A DNA stretch of 49,177 bases from Acholeplasmataceae bacterium UBA5769 (GTDB taxonomy: Bacteria > Bacillota_I > Bacilli_A > Acholeplasmatales > Acholeplasmataceae): positions 9,260-58,436 of the forward strand of contig DIER01000023.1 of assembly GCA_002418725.1 (NCBI GenBank), in the 5' to 3' direction. The translations under genes were made by a program, and so were the position numbers. Positions 17,592 to 25,086 of this stretch are shown here, in pieces. Position 1 is the stretch's first letter, and each line of letters opens with the position of its first letter. Below the pieces are notes generated by a model. That model did no database searches and was not told the origin of the DNA. It saw only the letters and a program-made list of their open reading frames with translations.

Positions 17592-18752
17592 TTAGTATTT
17601 ATCTTGTGCAATTCTTAAGAATGCAATAGCTTTGTGTTCAAGTTTAAAAAGATAGTTTTTATCGTTATAAAAGAAAGCGAAATCACGACGCATGGTCAAC
17701 GTAGGATTACTGATTTCATGCGTTGGTATCACTTGCTCATAAGCACCATTTATCATAAATTGTTGATGTTGATACGTTAATCTAACTTTACCAATCTCAT
17801 CTAGTGCCATGGTTTTTTCATTTACAAAAAAGAGGGTTGCATCCGTTGTTAACGATGAATGTCTCAGCTCAACGGCGAATTTCCGTTGATAGGTATTCCA
17901 TTCAATTAAATTATCAAACGTAAATCCATGAATAAACCCATAAGGGTCCATGTACCCTGACGTTTGACAGCTGTTACAATGAATTTGGTTTCCTTTTGTT
18001 TCGATGCTGTGCAGGGCTTGACATACAGGACAGACATATAAAACATCTTCTAATCCTTCTGCAAGATGTTTTCCAGGATGCGCAATCATATGTTCTTTTT
18101 GGAAATCATATGCGTTATGATAGAGTGCTTTCTTAATCGTTTCATTGATTTCATCTACACTCATCTCTTTCACTTTTTCTTTGGGAATGGTGAGCTCATA
18201 ATGAAATTCTGCATAACGATTCTTTCGTTTACCTGTTGCCCAGCGTGGTTTTGAAAGATAACCACCTCTTACATTACATGTAATGACATCGATTTCAAGC
18301 TTTTTGATCAGTTTCATCGTTGATTCTTCAATATAACCCGTTTCACCAAAAAAAGTGGTATCACCTTCTGGAAAGATCAAAATGGGATATCTTCTTTTCA
18401 CTGCAGAAATCAAATCTCTGACCGTGGCTGTATCACTTTGCCCCTTTTGTTTGCTAATCACGTGTGCGACTTGGCTGACTAAAAACTTTGTCGCTTTCTT
18501 TTTAAACAACGTCTGATTTGCTACGATAAACGGAACTGTTCTAAACCGTAATGGGACATGAATCACATCAAACATAAACGTATGGTTGGCAAGCATGATA
18601 TAAGGTTCTTTTCTTCTAAAACTGACACCTTCGCCTAAAACAACCTTACGTTTACTGTCTTTTCTCATCCATAAGTAAACTAAAGGTCTTAAAACATGCA
18701 TTAATAGGTCTTGTTGTTTATCAATATATCGTCTTTTCATGTCGTCACACAT
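17592..18752 (-). CDS. PlsC-like acyltransferase with C-terminal zinc ribbon (second copy of the architecture)
   Basis: A 386-residue protein. The acyltransferase HX4D motif is NHTFMFD (His57-Asp62) and motif III is IFPEGDTT near 147, closer to the canonical FPEG than in the paralogue at 9028-10347. A four-cysteine ribbon (CPVC near 232, CNSC near 249) and a ~120-residue C-terminal domain follow, with the shared pattern of a G-Y/M-D-x-Y-G turn after the last cysteine. It probably acylates a lipid or glycolipid; the substrate is unknown. It overlaps the NudF-type gene by 8 nt. An alternative ATG at 18740 (MKRRYID) would remove the overlap; neither start has a strong ribosome site. Confidence 0.75.
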   Translation of the reverse strand: MCDDMKRRYIDKQQDLLMHVLRPLVYLWMRKDSKRKVVLGEGVSFRRKEPYIMLANHTFMFDVIHVPLRFRTVPFIVANQTLFKKKATKFLVSQVAHVISKQKGQSDTATVRDLISAVKRRYPILIFPEGDTTFFGETGYIEESTMKLIKKLEIDVITCNVRGGYLSKPRWATGKRKNRYAEFHYELTIPKEKVKEMSVDEINETIKKALYHNAYDFQKEHMIAHPGKHLAEGLEDVLYVCPVCQALHSIETKGNQIHCNSCQTSGYMDPYGFIHGFTFDNLIEWNTYQRKFAVELRHSSLTTDATLFFVNEKTMALDEIGKVRLTYQHQQFMINGAYEQVIPTHEISNPTLTMRRDFAFFYNDKNYLFKLEHKAIAFLRIAQDKY

Positions 18753-19278
18753 TCATCATATAGTATTGGATAGAAATAATGGTTTTACCATCTGTAATGA
18801 GTCCTGAATCCAACATCTCTTTGGCTTTTGCTTTATCCACGATCAAGAGTTCAATCGATTCATCTTCATCCATCGGTTTTGGTTGATCCACTTTATAACA
18901 GTCATAGGCAATAAAAATATCTAATTTTTCATCGGAATAACCGACACAAGGGTGAAGGGTAAACATATGCTTGATATCATGAGATGCGTAGCCAGTTTCT
19001 TCTTCAAGTTCTCTGATTGCACACGCTAGACTATCTTCACCAACCACATCTTTTTTACCCGCAGGAATCTCAATACTGACTTGTTCGATGGGATAGCGAT
19101 ATTGTTTCGTAAGGATCAGATCTCCGTTTGGTAAGATAGGAAGTACACACGCACCACCTGGATGTTTTATGACAACTCTTTTACCAAAACGCTTTTGTGG
19201 CAATTGGACATCATCTTCATAGAGTGTTAAAAAGGAACATTCATACTTTTTAATTCGTTTTAACCTGATTTCTTTCAT
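18745..19278 (-). CDS. nudF: ADP-ribose pyrophosphatase-like Nudix hydrolase
   Basis: About 177 residues. The Nudix box GKKDVVGEDSLACAIRELEE with ETGY lies near 70-95. The preceding QYRYPIEQVSIEIPAGK stretch is characteristic of the ADP-ribose/ADP-sugar pyrophosphatase group. It should hydrolyse ADP-ribose to AMP and ribose 5-phosphate. I choose ATG 19278, which has GAGGT 6-7 nt upstream; a GTG at 19290 is less likely. A TATAAT box at about 19313-19318 on the minus strand may be its -10. It is cotranscribed with the downstream acyltransferase. Confidence 0.87.
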   Translation of the reverse strand: MKEIRLKRIKKYECSFLTLYEDDVQLPQKRFGKRVVIKHPGGACVLPILPNGDLILTKQYRYPIEQVSIEIPAGKKDVVGEDSLACAIRELEEETGYASHDIKHMFTLHPCVGYSDEKLDIFIAYDCYKVDQPKPMDEDESIELLIVDKAKAKEMLDSGLITDGKTIISIQYYMMNV

Positions 19279-19337
19279 GGTTGACCTCACCTGTTGAACA
19301 TCGTATTGTCTTTATTATAACACAGCTTTAACTGATG

Positions 19338-19360
19338 GAAAAAAGAGGGTTATCCCCCTT
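19338..19360 (-). terminator. Intrinsic terminator after the M28 peptidase gene
   Basis: On the minus strand AAGGGGG-ATAA-CCCTCTT forms a 7-bp stem with one G-T pair and a 4-nt loop, followed by a T run. It overlaps the stop codon. Confidence 0.7.
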
Positions 19361-20558
19361 AAATCAAATCTTTTTCCATCAGCCAGCGATTAAAAATTTG
19401 GATCGTATCTTCAACAACTTTTGGATGAACATGTTCGAGTGTGTCCGAAGGTGTGTGATAAACAAGACTTCGTTCTTTGTTTGTCCATGGCATACCAATA
19501 AGTGTTGTGGCATGAACACCTTTTTTAGCGAGTTCTGCCGCATCGGTACCACCTGTAAGAAATGCTTGACGTTGTGTTTTTGTTTTAATGCCAATGTGGT
19601 CAGCGATATGGACAAGTTCATCGGCTAACTTTTCATCTAGTTTGACAAAATCGTTTAAATCCGAAGTTAAAAAGAAAAGTTCCTTTTCATCGTATAAACA
19701 ATCCATATTCAGTAAATATGTTTTTGTTTTCTTAAAATGTTCTTGATGTTTTTTCGCAAAAGCCCGTGCACCTCGTAAACCTTCTTCTTCAGCATCAAAA
19801 CTCATGATAATAAGTCTTGTATGCTCTAAACCAGCGCCATGATCACGTTGCGTTCTAAAATGCTTTCCTAACGTGATAGCTATCGACGATGCAACGAGGT
19901 TATCGCCAGCACCAGGTGCTACTTTTTTCGATTTGAAAAACCACATTTGACCCACCAAGAGAAAACCAAGACTTAAGAAAATCTTTATTCCCCACTGAAG
20001 TGCCAAAAGACTAGGGAAAATGAGTGAAAGTGTGGATAACACAATCATCATGATGACGATAAAAATGGAACCTGTTGTTCTTAAGTTATACCATTTTGGT
20101 TGATGGATAAAAAAGTTAAAGACATGCGCACTGTCGTGATGACCACTGATGATGATCTGTTGCTTAACTTCTTTGGTTGGTTCAATCAATCCATAAACAT
20201 TTCTAGCTCTTCTTTTGGGATAAAAGCGGTCTAAAAAGGGCAAGTATAAAAAGAATTGGAGCGTCAACACTAAGAGTGAAAATAGAGCAAGACTAAGTGA
20301 TAGATAAGGCATGTTAAACCATAGCGCTAAAATACCTAAAAAATAGGAAAAAACAAGGATACGAATCCAACCTAAAAAAGCACCTTTGTACACAAAGAAA
20401 TCTTCTTTCTTCACGTGATCTGCAAACGAACTGAGTTCTTGAAAAATCTCATCTGCACAGTCTAAACTTGCTTTGGTTCCAGCAAGCCTAGGTCCATGGT
20501 GATGAATCAATCGTTCAACGCGTTCAAAAACCTCTTCTTGCATCGCTTTTGTATTCAT
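19359..20558 (-). CDS. Membrane-embedded M28-family zinc aminopeptidase
   Basis: A 399-residue protein. M28 metal-ligand motifs occur in order: SGHHDSAH near 145, GAGDNLVASS near 225, DAEEEGLRGARAF near 260, a further aspartate in LLNMDCLYD, and the final histidine in YHTPSDTLEH near 376. Two hydrophobic pairs (about 67-115 and 180-215) insert the protein in the membrane. The second pair splits the first two ligand motifs, which is unusual compared with soluble M28 enzymes. It probably removes amino acids from peptides at the membrane; the active-site side was not established. The gene lies 9 bp after the EEP gene, in the same operon. Confidence 0.82.
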   Translation of the reverse strand: MNTKAMQEEVFERVERLIHHHGPRLAGTKASLDCADEIFQELSSFADHVKKEDFFVYKGAFLGWIRILVFSYFLGILALWFNMPYLSLSLALFSLLVLTLQFFLYLPFLDRFYPKRRARNVYGLIEPTKEVKQQIIISGHHDSAHVFNFFIHQPKWYNLRTTGSIFIVIMMIVLSTLSLIFPSLLALQWGIKIFLSLGFLLVGQMWFFKSKKVAPGAGDNLVASSIAITLGKHFRTQRDHGAGLEHTRLIIMSFDAEEEGLRGARAFAKKHQEHFKKTKTYLLNMDCLYDEKELFFLTSDLNDFVKLDEKLADELVHIADHIGIKTKTQRQAFLTGGTDAAELAKKGVHATTLIGMPWTNKERSLVYHTPSDTLEHVHPKVVEDTIQIFNRWLMEKDLI

Positions 20559-20567
20559 AGAACACCT

Positions 20568-21656
20568 CTATATGAGTTTAAATTTCATCACGACCGGATT
20601 GTGGTCTGATGATTGAAAATCAAGATTTAACGTCATCGCCCCGACACTCAGACCATCGTAAGACAAGACTTGAATGTTGTTGGAAACGATGAAACCATCA
20701 ATAATATAATACTGTGTCAAAGCACTATCAGGTTGATAAGGTTGATTGAGTAATCGACAGGTGGGATGAAGAAGATCTATTTCAAACCGATAACCTGAAG
20801 GTAGAAAATCATTTTCAATGGGATAAGCTTCCCATAAACCATCCTTTGTGGGGTAAACATCTTTTGCAGCTGGAAAAGTTTGATTGAAATCTCCACCGAC
20901 GATGACGTAGTTCCCAAGGGCTTCTTGTTCTTCGAGATATTGCTTTAAGAAAGCCATTTCTTGCTCTCGTAGTGTTCCACTTGCATCGTAAGCAGACATG
21001 TGTAAATTGACGACATGAAACATCTTATCGGATCCTTCAATCGCATAGGTTGAGACCATCATGCCACGCTTTAAATTTGCGACACGAAGTGGCCAACTGA
21101 ATGCACCCGGAAACTGATAACGAGTGGATTCATTAACTCGGTATGTACTATAGGTGGCAATACCACTATGAACAAAGCCAATATAATCGGTTAATGAAAC
21201 CGGGAATGGCACAAATGGTGCTTTAAAATTATAGGCAAATTGTGAACTATATGAATCCCCCAAGTGATCTTTAAGACCTGTATACTGGTTCATGTGATAA
21301 CTTCTTCTTGCTTTCACATCAATTTCTTGCATCAAGTAAAAATCAACAGGATGATCAGACAAGATATCTTTAATACCACTAAAATAAGTTTCAACGACTT
21401 CTTTGTTCTCAGGAATACCGTTTTGACCGCCATCCATGATGAAATCTTCATTAGCACCTAATCCAGCATAGCCTATATTGAATGTCATGATTGTCATCTC
21501 AGTGTTTTTCAATACGTTGTTATTTTGGTTATTTTCAACAACTAAAAGCTCAATGGGTTTGGGTTTATATTCAAGTGCTGTCAGCGTTCCAAGGAAGAGA
21601 GCTACCATGATGATGATGGTTAAAAAGATAATCAAAAAAACTTTAAGTATTTTCAT
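20568..21656 (-). CDS. Endonuclease/exonuclease/phosphatase (EEP) family protein, membrane-anchored or secreted
   Basis: A 362-residue protein. A long N-terminal hydrophobic segment (about 5-27) makes it a signal-anchored or exported protein. The EEP fold shows as MTFNIGYAG near 56, LMQEID near 105, VVNLHMSAYD, GGDFNQTF near 256 and the final SSDHNPVVMKF. Such domains cut nucleic acids, inositol phosphates or phospholipids (sphingomyelinase type); the substrate is undetermined. AAGGAGTG precedes the ATG and TATAAT lies about 28 bp upstream. Together with the M28 peptidase it suggests scavenging of extracellular polymers, but that link is inference. Confidence 0.85.
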   Translation of the reverse strand: MKILKVFLIIFLTIIIMVALFLGTLTALEYKPKPIELLVVENNQNNNVLKNTEMTIMTFNIGYAGLGANEDFIMDGGQNGIPENKEVVETYFSGIKDILSDHPVDFYLMQEIDVKARRSYHMNQYTGLKDHLGDSYSSQFAYNFKAPFVPFPVSLTDYIGFVHSGIATYSTYRVNESTRYQFPGAFSWPLRVANLKRGMMVSTYAIEGSDKMFHVVNLHMSAYDASGTLREQEMAFLKQYLEEQEALGNYVIVGGDFNQTFPAAKDVYPTKDGLWEAYPIENDFLPSGYRFEIDLLHPTCRLLNQPYQPDSALTQYYIIDGFIVSNNIQVLSYDGLSVGAMTLNLDFQSSDHNPVVMKFKLI

Positions 21657-21708
21657 ATGAACACTCCTTTTGATAGTTTTATTATATCGAGAAATTCATG
21701 TTTTGTTT

Positions 21709-21736
21709 TAAAAAAAGAACGTGTGCTCACGTTCTT
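21709..21736 (-). terminator. Intrinsic terminator after the mesaconase/fumarase beta subunit
   Basis: On the minus strand AAGAACGTG-AGCA-CACGTTCTT is a perfect 9-bp stem with a 4-nt loop followed by a T run. It ends the two-gene hydratase operon. Confidence 0.85.
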
Positions 21737-22292
21737 ATTGCTCGAGTGGTTTCGTTTGATATTTTTTAACTTCATCGACGATCAAGTTTCCACCATGAAT
21801 ATCGTAGGTTACAATGGCTGGAAAGTCTTCAACTTCGAGTTTATAAATGGCTTCTGCACCAAGATCATGATAAAGTACGACTTCGGATGTTTTCACCTTC
21901 CGAGACAAGAGGGCTCCTGCACCACCTACGGCTTGTAAATAAACACCTTTTTCTTTGATCATATCTTGAATAAACGCATCACTTCTGTCACCTTTACCAA
22001 TCATGACTTTGAGTCCTTCTTTCATCAGTCGTGTCGAATAGGCATCCATACGATAGCTTGAGGTCGGTCCACATGAACCGATGGGTCGACCCGGTTTTGC
22101 CGGTGTTGGACCCACGTAATAAATGACTTGACCGTTGAAATCAAGTGGTAACTTTTCACCGCGGTCTAGTGTCTCAACAAGTCTTTTATGTGCAGCATCT
22201 CTACCCGTATAAATAATGCCACTGATGTAAACAATCTCTCCCGCGTGCATGTTATATATATCTTTTTCTGTGATCGGTGTTTTAACATTCAT
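21735..22292 (-). CDS. Class I fumarate hydratase-type beta subunit (probable mesaconase beta)
   Basis: A 185-residue protein matching the C-terminal domain of class I iron-sulfur hydratases: GRDAAHKRLVE near 32, GPTPAKPGRPIGSCGPTSSY near 61-80 and MIGKGDRSD. It forms the swivelling half of a [4Fe-4S] hydro-lyase that hydrates fumarate or mesaconate. It starts 11 bp after the alpha-subunit gene with AGGTGATG as ribosome site. Because the divergent operon makes mesaconate from glutamate and the convergent enzymes split citramalate, hydration of mesaconate to citramalate is the most economical role. Fumarase activity is equally possible from sequence alone. Confidence 0.9.
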   Translation of the reverse strand: MNVKTPITEKDIYNMHAGEIVYISGIIYTGRDAAHKRLVETLDRGEKLPLDFNGQVIYYVGPTPAKPGRPIGSCGPTSSYRMDAYSTRLMKEGLKVMIGKGDRSDAFIQDMIKEKGVYLQAVGGAGALLSRKVKTSEVVLYHDLGAEAIYKLEVEDFPAIVTYDIHGGNLIVDEVKKYQTKPLEQ

Positions 22293-22303
22293 TTGTTCAT
22301 CAC

Positions 22304-23143
22304 CTATATCGTTCTTTCTTTATGTCGTGATGCATGGCACTGTAAGTTGATGGCGACAGGAAGGCTTGCGATATGACATGGATAGGCGTTAATTTTCACA
22401 GCAAGCGCTGTTGTACTTCCGCCAAAACCCATCGGACCAACCCCTAATGTATTTATCTCTTCGAGTAATTCTTGTTCAAGTTTTGCTAATACGGGATCCG
22501 GATTGACATCCTTAAGATCACGCATTAATGCTTCCTTTGCGATTTGTGCTGATTTTTCTAAATTGCCACCTAATCCGATCCCCACAATCAGTGGTGGACA
22601 AGGTTTACCCCCTGCATAAAAAATGGTGTGCAACACAAGTTTTTTGATCCCTTCAATACCATCGGATGGGACAAGCATTTTCACCAAACTCATGTTTTCA
22701 CTTCCACCACCTTTGGGTGCGAGTGTAATTTTAATGTTTTCACCAGGAACAAGTTTAACATGAATGACGCCTGGTGTGTTATCGTTTGTGTTTCCTCTGG
22801 TGATAGGATGTTTTGCAACTGATTTTCTTAGAAAACCTTCATGGTATGCTTGTCTGATACCTTCATTGATAGCATCATATAAATCACCAGTCAAATGCAC
22901 ATCATAACCAAGTTCGACGAAAACAACCACCATGCCCGTATCTTGACACATGGGTTCTTTGTTTTCCATCGCAATCGTATCATTTTCAATGATTTGTTCA
23001 ATCACGTTTTTCCCAATTTCTGATTTTTCCTTTTGTAAGGCTTCGCGAAGTTCATCGATGAATGATTTACCGATGTTACAGTTCGCGTCCATAGCCAGTT
23101 CTTTCACCGTTTGTGTGATGAAATTCATCTCTATTGTACGCAC
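22304..23143 (-). CDS. Class I fumarate hydratase-type alpha subunit (probable mesaconase alpha)
   Basis: About 279 residues. It carries the conserved cysteines of the catalytic [4Fe-4S] cluster in MCQDTGMVVVFVELG, LGGNL/GGKPCPPL and YPCHIASLPVAINLQCHASR. Other family motifs are GNTNDNTPGVIH, APKGGGSENMS and GPMGFGGSTTALAVKI. I favour the GTG start at 23143, which gives MRTIEMNFITQTV like the usual MRxI N-terminus and has GGTGA just upstream. An ATG at 23161 adds six residues without a ribosome site. It is read from a promoter that overlaps the mutS promoter head to head, tying it to glutamate fermentation. Confidence 0.9.
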   Translation of the reverse strand: MRTIEMNFITQTVKELAMDANCNIGKSFIDELREALQKEKSEIGKNVIEQIIENDTIAMENKEPMCQDTGMVVVFVELGYDVHLTGDLYDAINEGIRQAYHEGFLRKSVAKHPITRGNTNDNTPGVIHVKLVPGENIKITLAPKGGGSENMSLVKMLVPSDGIEGIKKLVLHTIFYAGGKPCPPLIVGIGLGGNLEKSAQIAKEALMRDLKDVNPDPVLAKLEQELLEEINTLGVGPMGFGGSTTALAVKINAYPCHIASLPVAINLQCHASRHKERTI

Positions 23144-23201
23144 ATTATCACCCAATCTCATTATACACGAAAAAAAGTCAAACGCAAATGAAGGGATGGT
23201 G

Positions 23202-23230
23202 TTGTAATTTAAGCCACTTTGTATTAAAAT
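23202..23230 (+). promoter_or_regulatory. mutS operon promoter
   Basis: TTGTAA (23202-23207) and TAAAAT (23225-23230) are spaced by 17 bp, a good sigma-A-type promoter. The start of transcription should fall near 23237, giving a leader of about 48 nt with a strong GGAGGA ribosome site before mutS. Confidence 0.7.
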
Positions 23231-23234
23231 ACAA
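23206..23234 (-). promoter_or_regulatory. Promoter of the divergent hydratase (mesaconase/fumarase) operon
   Basis: On the minus strand TTGTAT (23229-23234) and TAAATT (23206-23211) are spaced by 17 bp. The two divergent promoters overlap almost completely: each -10 lies beside or within the other's -35, so polymerases would compete or be controlled together. Confidence 0.55.
23219..23234. promoter_or_regulatory. 16-bp perfect palindrome, probable operator at the divergent promoters
   Basis: TTGTATTAAAATACAA is a perfect 7-2-7 inverted repeat covering the mutS -10 box and the hydratase -35 box. A dimeric regulator bound here could control both directions. No regulator gene lies next to it. 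Confidence 0.55.
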
Positions 23235-23238
23235 GTGT

Positions 23239-23265
23239 ATGTAAGCGTTTTATTTTTATCACATA
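23239..23265 (+). promoter_or_regulatory. cre-like site and TATCACATA element in the mutS leader
   Basis: ATGTAAGCGTTTT (23239-23251) fits the CcpA cre pattern except at one position and lies at about +3 to +15, a roadblock position. TATCACATA follows at 23257-23265. Both sequences recur, in the same order and orientation, upstream of the proline-dehydrogenase operon. Confidence 0.55.
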
Positions 23266-23284
23266 ACGCAAGCTGGAGGAGAAA

Positions 23285-23695
23285 ATGAAATCAATCGTTA
23301 TTGGCGTTATCGGAGCTGATGTTCATGCTGTTGGTAATCGAATCATTGAGTATACGTTAACACGCGAAGGGTACAATGTCGTCAACGTAGGCGTGTTATC
23401 ATCTCAAGAGGACTTTATCAATGCAGCAATCGAAACATCAGCTCGTTTAATTATGGTCTCATCACTATACGGTCATGGTGAACTCGATTGTCGTGGCATG
23501 AGAGATAAGTGTAATGAAGCTGGTCTCAAAGACATTTTACTTTACGTGGGTGGCAATATCGTCGTAGGTAAACAAGATTTTAAGGATGTTGAAAAACGAT
23601 TTAAGGATATGGGATTTGATCGTGTTTATCCACCAGGAACAACCATTGACATGGTTTTAGACACGATTAAAGAAGATTTGGGGGGCATAGAATGA
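23285..23695 (+). CDS. mutS: Glutamate mutase, small (B12-binding) subunit
   Basis: A 136-residue protein, the family's normal length. The cobalamin-binding signature DxHxxG is present as GADVHAVGN (Asp12, His14, Gly17), with SSLYGHGE and YVGGNIVVG completing the Rossmann-like fold. His14 should replace dimethylbenzimidazole as lower ligand of adenosylcobalamin. With the large subunit it rearranges L-glutamate to threo-3-methyl-L-aspartate. It leads a nine-gene operon, has a strong GGAGGA ribosome site, and overlaps the next gene by ATGA. The symbol is the glutamate-mutase mutS (also glmS), unrelated to mismatch repair. No B12 riboswitch is visible in the short leader. Confidence 0.95.
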   Translation: MKSIVIGVIGADVHAVGNRIIEYTLTREGYNVVNVGVLSSQEDFINAAIETSARLIMVSSLYGHGELDCRGMRDKCNEAGLKDILLYVGGNIVVGKQDFKDVEKRFKDMGFDRVYPPGTTIDMVLDTIKEDLGGIE

Positions 23696-25077
23696 GATGT
23701 TATCTACTCGTAGACTTTGGTTCAACTTTTACAAAGTTAACTGCTGTCGATCTAGAGAGTGAAGATATCATCGCTACTGCAAAAGCGATCACAACCGTTG
23801 AAACAAACATCATTGAAGGCTATGAACATGCCCTCGAAGAATTGCATCGAAAGATGGCTCTACCGATGCATTTTGAGAAAGTAATCGCTTGTTCTTCTGC
23901 AGCGGGTGGGTTAAAAATGGTGGCGATTGGTTTAGTGGAGGAACTCACCACTGAAGCCGCTAAACGTGTCTGCTTAGGTGCAGGTGCCAAGGTCGAACTT
24001 GTTTTATCACATCACATCAATAATGCCGAAATCCAAAAAATCATCGACAAAAAAATAGATATCATTCTTCTTGCTGGCGGAGCAAATGGTGGCAATCGTG
24101 AGTGCGTCATTCACAATGCCAAAAAACTTGCTGAATCCCCGATTCAAGCTCCCATTGTTTTTGCCGGGAATAAGGATGCATCAGATGAAATCATCGAGAT
24201 TCTTTCATCTGCAAAGAAAACTTTTTTTATGTGCGATAACGTCATGCCAAAGCTCAACGTGCTCCATATAGAAGATGCAAGAGATCATATCAAAGATATT
24301 TTTGTTAAAAACATTATTGAAGCTAAAGGCATTAAGAAAGTTGAAGCGATCATTGATCGTGTGGTGCTACCTACACCACATGCAGTTTTAATGGCTAGTG
24401 AACTTCTCTCTAAAGGTTATGGCGATGAAAAAGGATTAGGCGATCTGATGTTAGCAGACGTCGGCGGTGCAACAACCGATGTTTATTCACTCGCTTTAGG
24501 TTTACCAACCAAAATGAATGCAGTGATGACAGGTCTTGAAGAGCCTTACGCCAAACGAACGGTTGAAGGTGATTTGGGTATGCGTTATTCTGCGAAAGGC
24601 ATCTTGCAATCGATGACCAAATCGAAGATTGACTCTTATGAAAATCAAGGCATTGATATCATAAAAGCCTGTGAAATGCGCCATGATATCATTGATTTCT
24701 TGCCGAAAACAGAAAAAGACTACATGATTGAAGACTTGCTTGCATCGGTTTGTATCGATGTTGCCATTAGTCGCCATGTCGGATCTCTCAAAGGCGTGTA
24801 TACACCGATGGGGATGATGTATCATCAAACAGGAAAAGATTTAACACACGTCAAAACATTTATTGGAACTGGCGGTGTCGTGATTAACAGTCCAAACCCA
24901 AAGCAATTACTCGAACAAGCATTAACCGTTGATCACAAAGAATCACTTGAACTTCGACCACAACACCCAGATTTCATGCTTGATAAGGATTATATCTTAT
25001 CAGCGATGGGTTTACTATCGATGGATTATCCAGAAATCGCACTTCGTATCATGAAAAAACGAATGATTAAACTTTAG
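23692..25077 (+). CDS. mutL: Glutamate mutase reactivating protein MutL (actin-like ATPase fold)
   Basis: A 461-residue protein of the MutL/GlmL family. The N-terminal nucleotide-binding motif DFGSTFTKLTAV near 8, a second phosphate loop in LADVGGATTDVYS near 254 and the ILLAGGANGG segment are typical of this actin/Hsp70-like fold. It is thought to exchange damaged cobalamin on the mutase for fresh coenzyme using ATP. Its place between mutS and glmE is the standard clostridial order. The start overlaps the mutS stop (ATGA), so translation is coupled. It is unrelated to the mismatch repair protein of the same name. Confidence 0.95.
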   Translation: MRCYLLVDFGSTFTKLTAVDLESEDIIATAKAITTVETNIIEGYEHALEELHRKMALPMHFEKVIACSSAAGGLKMVAIGLVEELTTEAAKRVCLGAGAKVELVLSHHINNAEIQKIIDKKIDIILLAGGANGGNRECVIHNAKKLAESPIQAPIVFAGNKDASDEIIEILSSAKKTFFMCDNVMPKLNVLHIEDARDHIKDIFVKNIIEAKGIKKVEAIIDRVVLPTPHAVLMASELLSKGYGDEKGLGDLMLADVGGATTDVYSLALGLPTKMNAVMTGLEEPYAKRTVEGDLGMRYSAKGILQSMTKSKIDSYENQGIDIIKACEMRHDIIDFLPKTEKDYMIEDLLASVCIDVAISRHVGSLKGVYTPMGMMYHQTGKDLTHVKTFIGTGGVVINSPNPKQLLEQALTVDHKESLELRPQHPDFMLDKDYILSAMGLLSMDYPEIALRIMKKRMIKL

Positions 25078-25086
25078 GAGAATATC

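Noticed and set aside
23266..23284. B12 or other riboswitch upstream of mutS
   Set aside because: The leader is only about 48 nt, far too short for a cobalamin riboswitch, and no B12-box-like sequence is present.
23285..25077. DNA mismatch repair mutS/mutL
   Set aside because: Lengths (136 and 461 residues), the B12-binding DxHxxG motif and the neighbours identify the glutamate mutase proteins of the same name.
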